From: Gordius sp. MW1
Taxonomy: Eukaryota; Nematomorpha; Gordioida; Gordea; Gordiidae
Assembly: GCA_964036665.1 (NCBI GenBank)
Contig: OZ038531.1
Location: forward strand, 7,254,168-7,318,167
Direction of reading: 5' to 3'
DNA length: 64,000 nt
Numbering within the stretch: the stretch's first letter is position 1; each line of letters opens with the position of its first letter. Below are positions 57,714-64,000 of the stretch, piece after piece. The position numbers and the translations under genes were made by a program. The notes under the pieces were generated by a model, which was given only the letters and a program-made list of their open reading frames with translations, was not told where the DNA came from and searched no databases.

Positions 57714-58010
57714 TTATTCAGTCCAGTCCATCCCAAAATAATTAGCCCAAAATTCCCTCCCAAAATAATTAGCCAAAACCCCCTCCCAAAACAATTGGCC
57801 CAAGACCCCCTCCCAAAATATTGGCCCAAAACCCCCTCCCAAAATAATTACCCCAAAACCCCCTCCCCTACTAAATAGCCCAAAATCCCCTCCCCTAACG
57901 CTTATTTCAACCCCCCCTGGCCTACTAAATAGAACAAAACCCCTTACCCTTATAAACAGCCCCACCCCCTTTAAATATATTCCTTTAAATATAAGTTCAA
58001 CACTACCTAT
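57714..58010 (+). repeat. Short tandem repeats within the Ty3/Gypsy fossil
   Basis: Roughly ten irregular units of 30-36 bp built on CCCAAAACCCCCTCCCAAAA with AATTAGC or AATTGGC between. C-rich on the plus strand. It lies between the gag-type and protease parts. Confidence 0.75.
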
Positions 58011-61000
58011 CAAACTTAAACATTAGATACACATCTGTCCTTTTAAAATCAATCCTAGTAGAATTTCCACCAACCCAATTACCAAAAATAGTAATCTAAC
58101 TTTCCCTTCCCTAAGCAGCTCTGTTCCCTTTAATAAACCGATAATCCCTCCCTTAATGTCCCTTTCGATAAGCACAAGCCCTACTTTCTTAACTTTCACG
58201 AAACCTTAAATAAAAATAACATCGTTGTTATCCCCTTCCCTTTTAATAAAATATTCAAAACAACATATGCCATATGCATATCCCTCTTTTAAACCTAAAA
58301 TAAAATTACCCTCGTTATTATCCCCGTCCCTTTTAATAAGATATTCAAAGCAAAATATGCCACATGCATATCCCTCCTTTAGATCATCCTCCTCTTCTAT
58401 AAAATCTTCGCCTTACAAACAAAATTTAATGTCCCTGTCAACCCCAATAACAAACCTTCCAGTAGATAGCAAGCCCTCCTTGACTAAGGAAATAGCAATA
58501 AATAAAAGTAGTGATAGGGAAGCAGGAATCAATGGAATTTTGGAAAAAAAATTAATAAAAGTAGTGATAGAGTAATGGCAGCTGAGAAAGTCTTCGCGGA
58601 TAACTCTATTATTAAACAAGATAAATGTAAACTTGTACCAAAAAATCTAAAGGTATTAGAAGACGAAAGGGGAAATAAGGTGGATAATAGATTAAGCATG
58701 GTAGGATTAAGGGGAGGAATGTATTTAGATAAAATTCCGTTAGCTTATTTATGGGTGGATAAGAAAAAGGTGGAATTTCTAATGGATACGGGTGCTACCA
58801 TAAACCTAATAGGGGTAACAAAATTTAAAAAATTGTGGCCCCTTAGATACTGGGAAAAACCGAATATTAAAATAAAGCAAGTGGATGGGTCGGAAATTAC
58901 GGTAATAGGTAAAGTAAAAGTAGAAATTATTATTGAGAATAATAAGTTAACCTTGCCCCTGTATATTACGTCAGATGAGATTAAACCCATACTAAGGTGG
59001 GAATGGCTTAAAGTAAATGGGCCGCTAAACAACTGGTTTGGCCTGTGTGAGAAGATCCGATGTAGTGGACCAGGGGAATGGGTGAATGGCGGAGCAGGTA
59101 GAACCCCCTTAAGGATGCCATTTATGGCTTGGGCTCTAAAGTCTACCTCTCTCGGAGCTGAAATAAACGGACTAGCGGTAAAAGTGGAGTCGGGGGATCA
59201 ACCGACATCTTCTACCGACACGCGTAATCTTATAAGGGGCGATGCAGTCCGGTCCCTGAATAGATGGTCAGGAAGTCTACAGCGGATGCTGGAAAGGTTC
59301 ATCTTGGTTGCCTAAGGGGATACGAATATGATTTCCTACTGAAGCCAGACGCTGTACCAAGGTTTTGGCCAGCGCGAAGAATACCATTTGTTTGGCGGGA
59401 AAAGGTAGAAGCCATCTTGCTACAATGGGTGGAGCAAGAAATAATCGAGCCGGTGGAGTATAGCGAATGGGCTACGCCACTGGTACCCGTCAAAAAGCCG
59501 GATGGCAGCTTGCGCCTATGCGCGGACTACAAGGTTTCCCTTAACCCGTGGGTAATAGAAATAAAGTATCCCCTACCCAGAATCGAAGAAATCTTCGCAA
59601 ATCTCAAAGGTGCAAAATATTTTAGCAAGTTGGACTTTGCTAACGCTTAGCTCCAAATCATGTTAAATAACCGCTCGTCGAAGTTGACCACAATAAACAC
59701 GTCCTTAGGCTTGTTCGCGTTTAAAAGACTGCCTTTCGGTCTCAGCCTAAGTGCGCCCGTGTTTCAGAAGACCATGGCGTCAATATTCCAAGGTCTTTCT
59801 GGTGTGTTTTACTACTTAGACGACGTTCTTGTAGTGGAGCTACAATGGAAGAGCACGATAATAACTTGTTGGCAGTGTTGGAACGAATCCAGGAACGTGG
59901 ATTACGGGTAAAGCGTAGTAAATGCGCCATAGGAGTGACGGAACTAAAATATTTGGGACATCAATTGGGTAATGTAGTCGTTCGTCCCTTACAAAGCAAA
60001 GTGGATGCGATCCTTAAAATGCTACCACCTCAAAATAAGAAAGAGACACTATCCTTTCTTGGGTTGGTGAATTACTACAACAAGTTTATGCCTGACATCG
60101 CGGAGATAGCGGCACCTTTATACTTGTTGACGACGGACAAAGTAAAATTTGTATGGCGGAATAAAGAGCAGGAAACGTTCGATGCGTTAGAGAAGATTTT
60201 AACAAAAGGTTTGTGCTGACATGCTTTGTTCCCGATCTACCATTAGCAGTAGCGGTGGATGCGTCACAGCTAGGTGTAGGCGGTGTGCTAGTGCATGTAA
60301 TCGGTCAGGAAGAACACCCCATATACTTTTCACGAAAATTTTCCAAAGCCGAACTTAATTACTCCGTGATTGAAAAGGAAGCTTTGGCGGTGGTGGTAAG
60401 TTTGACTCGTTGCCGTGAATATTTAATTGGTCGAAGTTTCGATATTTTTACCGACCATAAACCGCTGGTATCACTTTTTGCAAAGGACAATATGGATCTA
60501 TTGTTAAGTCTGAGGCTGCAAAAATGGTTATTAGCGCTGGGAAATTTCAATGCAACGTTAAAATACCGCAGAGGTAAGTCAAATCACTTGCCAGACACAT
60601 TATCAAGATTGGGAAACGATAATGATGGCCTAACATACGAAGAGTTAGAAGGCGAAAACTTCGCAGAAGTAAACGCATTAACACAAAATTGCGACGATGT
60701 CGATCTTGCAAAATTAACCCAAAAGGATTCAGACTTAATTTTGGTGTTAAATTACTTGACGGGGGAGAGTATGCTAGAAACGGTACCATCTACTTATCGA
60801 AGCTTGATAAACGAACTGGAGGTCAACAACAACGTGTTACTACGCAACGAAAATATAGTAATTCCGTCTGTGTTGCGACCTCAAGTACTCGAACTTCTTC
60901 ATGCAGGACATACGGGCATAGCCAAGATGAAAGGTCTAGCGAAAAAACACGTCTGGTGGCCCAAGATATCACGAGATATTACCCTGTTCGTGGGACAATG

Positions 61001-62394
61001 CGTGCAATGCGGAAAACTTGCCAGGACGCCATGACATGACAGGAAGGCGAAATTAGCGTCAACGAGACAAGTTTGGGACAGAGTACACCTGGACTTCTTT
61101 GATTTGAAGAAAACGATATATTATTCTCATAGATGCGCACTCTAGTTGGGTAGAATATAAACAAGTGAGCAAGTTATCTACGGAAGTAGTAATCTAATTC
61201 TTAAAAATTCTTGCAGGTGCTTATGGCCTACCAAAGACGATTGTATCCGACAACGGCACCGCTTTTGCCAGCGTCGAGTTCAAAGGATTTTGTATTAAAT
61301 GGGGAATACTACATTTACTTACACCTCCCTATCATCCGAGTACGAATGGACTCGCGGAAAGGCACGTTGCTATGGTGAAATGATGGTTGAAGAACGCTAA
61401 GGTCGAGAAGGACGGGACTTGGCTCTATCGACTTTATCACAACGTCGCACCAAGGTTCCCTTCTCAACCGGTTAGCGAGATATTCCTGGGCCGTTTACCA
61501 CACACGCCGGGGGAAACGATGCTACAATCCATACGATTGGATACCACATCACAGGGCGATTCTAAATTTAAAATCGGTGATGCTGTGTGAGCGCGAAATT
61601 ATATAGGGGGAAAAAAATGGTTAGAGGCTAAGATCCTATCTCAGAAAGGTACTAAAATGTACGAGATAGAAGTACTAGCTTGGAACAGTTACGCTCTAGA
61701 TTGAAATCTTTTTATATTTTATCTAGATGGAATACCGAACCGTTTGGGTTATCGTAGAGGTGCGCTTAAGAGCGATAGACTACTAACGAAGGGGGCGGCC
61801 GAGACCGATCGTTTTCGAGGTCCAAAAGCGACGGCGAATGGAACCCTACGTTAGCGTGCGTCATGAAAACACCCACAAGGAAGAAAGGGCGGCGGGAAGG
61901 CAGAGACGGACAACACGTCAGGAGGCAGCGAGACCTAATGCGGGTAGGCAAAGCAACGCGGTACCCAGACACCTTGGCCAACCCCGGTGTTTAGCTGGAC
62001 GAGTTGACCGAGTGCAACAACAAAATGTGGCCCCGCGTGCAACCCGAACGACTACGACGCAACGCACTTTAAATCGGCAGATACGTCCAGAGGCGAGGAC
62101 GGAAGAAAGGAGTAGGCCGTCACGTTGTCCACAGGCAGAACAGCCGGCAGTAATAAGGCAAACTAGAGCCTTCTGCAGGGGATGCAGAAGCTGGCATCGA
62201 ATGCCGATGTGTAGGCGAAGAATCCCTTCAAGGCCCGCCAGGCAGGAAAGAACGGTAGCGCCGGTAGAATCGGTGGCGCCGGTGGTTTCGATAGAGCCGA
62301 TAGAAACGTTGACGACGACAGAGCCAGTACGGGTGGAAGAGGTTACAATGGACACCAGTCAGGCCGTGGTCAGCCCTGAGAAAGAGATGACTTT

Positions 62395-62514
62395 ATTAGG
62401 AAATAGACGATACCTATATATATATATAAAACATATGTTGTTCTTTTTGTGTATCTGACGGTTCATTAAAATCGGAATACTAATTACCTTCTTCATATCG
62501 TGCAAAACTAAACA
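62395..62514 (+). repeat. 3' LTR of the Ty3/Gypsy fossil
   Basis: Matches the left LTR from AATAGACGATA to its end, with a shorter AT run and several substitutions (for example GTATCTGACGG for GTACCTGACGG). Confidence 0.7.
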
Positions 62515-62709
62515 AGAAGATTCCTGAATCTTGGATTCTACTAAAATTATCGGGTTTCTCAAATTATATTTTGAATAATTTTTTTTAACTGCAAAGCAAA
62601 GAATTTTAGTATTGAATTTAAAAATACGATGATTCAATAGTTGCAAAATAATTTAATCTTCAACAAATCATTTATCAAAATTTTTATGGTTTTTCTCACT
62701 TATTAATAA

Positions 62710-62833
62710 CTAGCTGTGCCCGGCCAAGCGTTGCTTTGGCTCAGTCCTTAAGTGGTTAAATAAGTATAAGCTATTAATAAGACTTATCTAAAATGGGGTC
62801 ATATATGAAATAATTTATAATGTGAAAGGTCCG
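62710..62833 (-). mobile_element. Helitron 3'-end fragment
   Basis: Starts CTAGCTGTGCCCGGCCAAGC and matches the last ~125 bp of the Helitrons at 44844 and 48384 on the minus strand. The rest is missing or lost. Confidence 0.75.
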
Positions 62834-63289
62834 AATGATTTTATGAACCCACTATTTTAAGTATATATTTATATAATAAGACAAACCAAATGCAAATTCT
62901 GTTTTAGTCATCAAATCCGACTAAAATTAAATGTTTTTGAAAAAATGCTTATTAATGCTGTTACTTATTATACAATAATACCATTATTTTATTTTTCTAG
63001 TTAGCTGATTTATTTGAAATACAATTTTCTTTAATATAATAAAATAATTAATTGAAGGATGGATAATTATTAAAAATATGCTTCTATGATCGACCACGTG
63101 ATAATAACGACAAAAACTGCATAATTTAAATTTTATTTATTTAATTTAAATAGTCTGTTAAACCCCAATAATTTCAACCGTATACTGTAACATTTTTATT
63201 ATACTTTTAAATATCTAATTCGAGAAAACTTCAGCTTTGTATGTATGACGTCATTATTGTATATGCTGCTATAAATGAAACTGGACGGG
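62834..63289. other. AT-rich non-coding stretch
   Basis: No gene or repeat recognised. Confidence 0.4.
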
Positions 63290-63562
63290 AAATGTCAGAT
63301 ATTTTTAAAACAAAAAGGTATTTTAGGAATCTGAAAAAGCTATTTTACCCCTGGCCTATCTGGGCATCTACGGCTAAATTTTCGCTCGAATCGGATCTGA
63401 AGTTTTAGCCCTTTTTTAAAACCAAAAAGCCGAGAAATGTCCGATATTTTTAAAACTAAAAGGAATTTTAGCAATCTGAAAAAGCTATTTTACACCTGGT
63501 CGCCCTGAGAACCTACGGGTAAAGTTTCGCGCGAATCGGGCCGGTAGTTTCAGAATTTATTC
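63290..63562 (+). repeat. Recurring ~125-bp repeat, two tandem units
   Basis: Unit 1 (63290-63402) and unit 2 (63430-63562) share ATATTTTTAAAAC-AAAAGG, ATCTGAAAAAGCTATTTTAC, and TTTCGC-CGAATCGG. The reverse complement of the same unit is at 42524-42665. Non-coding. Confidence 0.75.
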
Positions 63563-63790
63563 TCATTTAAATATCTCATTGAATAAAAATTTATGATAGA
63601 TAAATAATGACATTTATATATAAATAGCATTTACTCAGAATAATCAACGTTGGACTATTTTATATTACATTTAAGTTATATATACTTTCATCTTTCTCAT
63701 TTAAAATATCTCATTTAATGATAATGAGAAAAATTCATCTTCTTCACCTATTTATTTTCTCAAATAATCTATAATTTTATTTATTTCAGG

Positions 63791-64000
63791 TTAATTCATA
63801 AATTTTATGTTGTCACCGTTAAGAAAAGATGACGTTTAAGATATTTAATTCATAAATTTTATGTTGTCTTATCACCGTTAAGAAAAGATGACGTTTAAGA
63901 AATTTAATTCATAAATTTTATATTGTCACCGTTAAGAAAAGATGACGTTTAAGAAATTTAATTCATAAATTTTATGTTGTCACCGTTAAGAAAAGATTAC
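63791..64000. repeat. 54-59-bp minisatellite at window edge
   Basis: Units starting near 63791, 63845, 63904 and 63958 share TTAATTCATAAATTTTATG and CACCGTTAAGAAAAGATGAC. The second has a 5-base insertion (TTATC). The array leaves the window on the right. Confidence 0.9.

Larger units (their letters stand above)
57146..62514 (+). mobile_element. Ty3/Gypsy LTR retrotransposon, broken fossil
   Basis: Two short direct LTRs of about 120 bp bracket the element; a possible primer-binding site follows the left LTR. Parts in order: a gag-type CCHC zinc knuckle (about 57485-57546), a C-rich repeat stretch (57714-58010), aspartic protease (about 58700-59010), reverse transcriptase (about 59350-59930), RNase H (about 60213-60600), integrase (about 60840-61600) and an Arg-rich terminal region (61838-62400). 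The order protease-RT-RNase H-integrase is that of Ty3/Gypsy. It is clearly broken, with roughly six to ten interruptions. The LTRs differ at several positions, so it is not a recent insertion. Confidence 0.85.

Noticed and set aside
57714-58013. A 99-codon minus frame rich in Gly and Phe
   Set aside because: Product of C-rich tandem repeats within the LTR-element fossil.

Overview
This is AT-rich nuclear DNA from an invertebrate animal. It carries spliced host genes with animal orthologues: a two-pore potassium channel, the histone-chaperone subunit ubinuclein, calcyclin-binding protein and the snoRNP factor ZNHIT3. The species cannot be fixed from the sequence. The very short introns of one gene recall lineages with miniature introns, such as flatworms, but this is only a hint. 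Repeats fill much of the rest.

Layout. 1-4310: remnants of two hAT transposons, a broken LINE with a restriction-like endonuclease, and a composite repeat with tRNA-derived SINE heads. 4311-8142: mostly non-coding, with one SINE-like insertion. 8143-14288 (+): a complete three-exon K2P channel, followed by an open frame with an M4-like helix that could be an alternative last exon. 16885-19560: a second copy of the LINE. 20961-30476 (-): an eleven-exon ubinuclein gene whose exons join in frame into 899 codons, with small transposons in its introns. 30477-37990: AT-rich DNA with an NRF-1-like palindrome and several non-autonomous DNA transposons. 38011-38857 (-): calcyclin-binding protein, six exons split by five introns of only 35-48 nt. 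38935-41600: an RTE-like LINE tail and a piggyBac relic with an internal inverted duplication. 41858-52500: a repeat-dense block of composite repeats, SINE-derived satellite arrays with paired CCAAT motifs, a Helitron and its short relative, and two hAT-type elements with clear target duplications. 53747-54127 (-): single-exon ZNHIT3. 54180-56760: hAT fragment, G-rich MITE and an unexplained region. 57146-62514: a broken Ty3/Gypsy LTR retrotransposon fossil. 62700-64000: Helitron end fragment, a recurring ~125-bp repeat and a minisatellite running off the window.

Functionally the host genes are unrelated housekeeping or excitability genes: membrane K+ leak (K2P), H3.3 deposition in the HIRA complex (ubinuclein), Siah/ubiquitin scaffolding (calcyclin-binding protein) and box C/D snoRNP assembly (ZNHIT3). 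No operon-like arrangement is visible. The channel and ubinuclein genes converge on the LINE at 16.9-19.6 kb. All exon boundaries below were inferred by eye from splice sites, reading phase and remembered protein families; no alignment was run.
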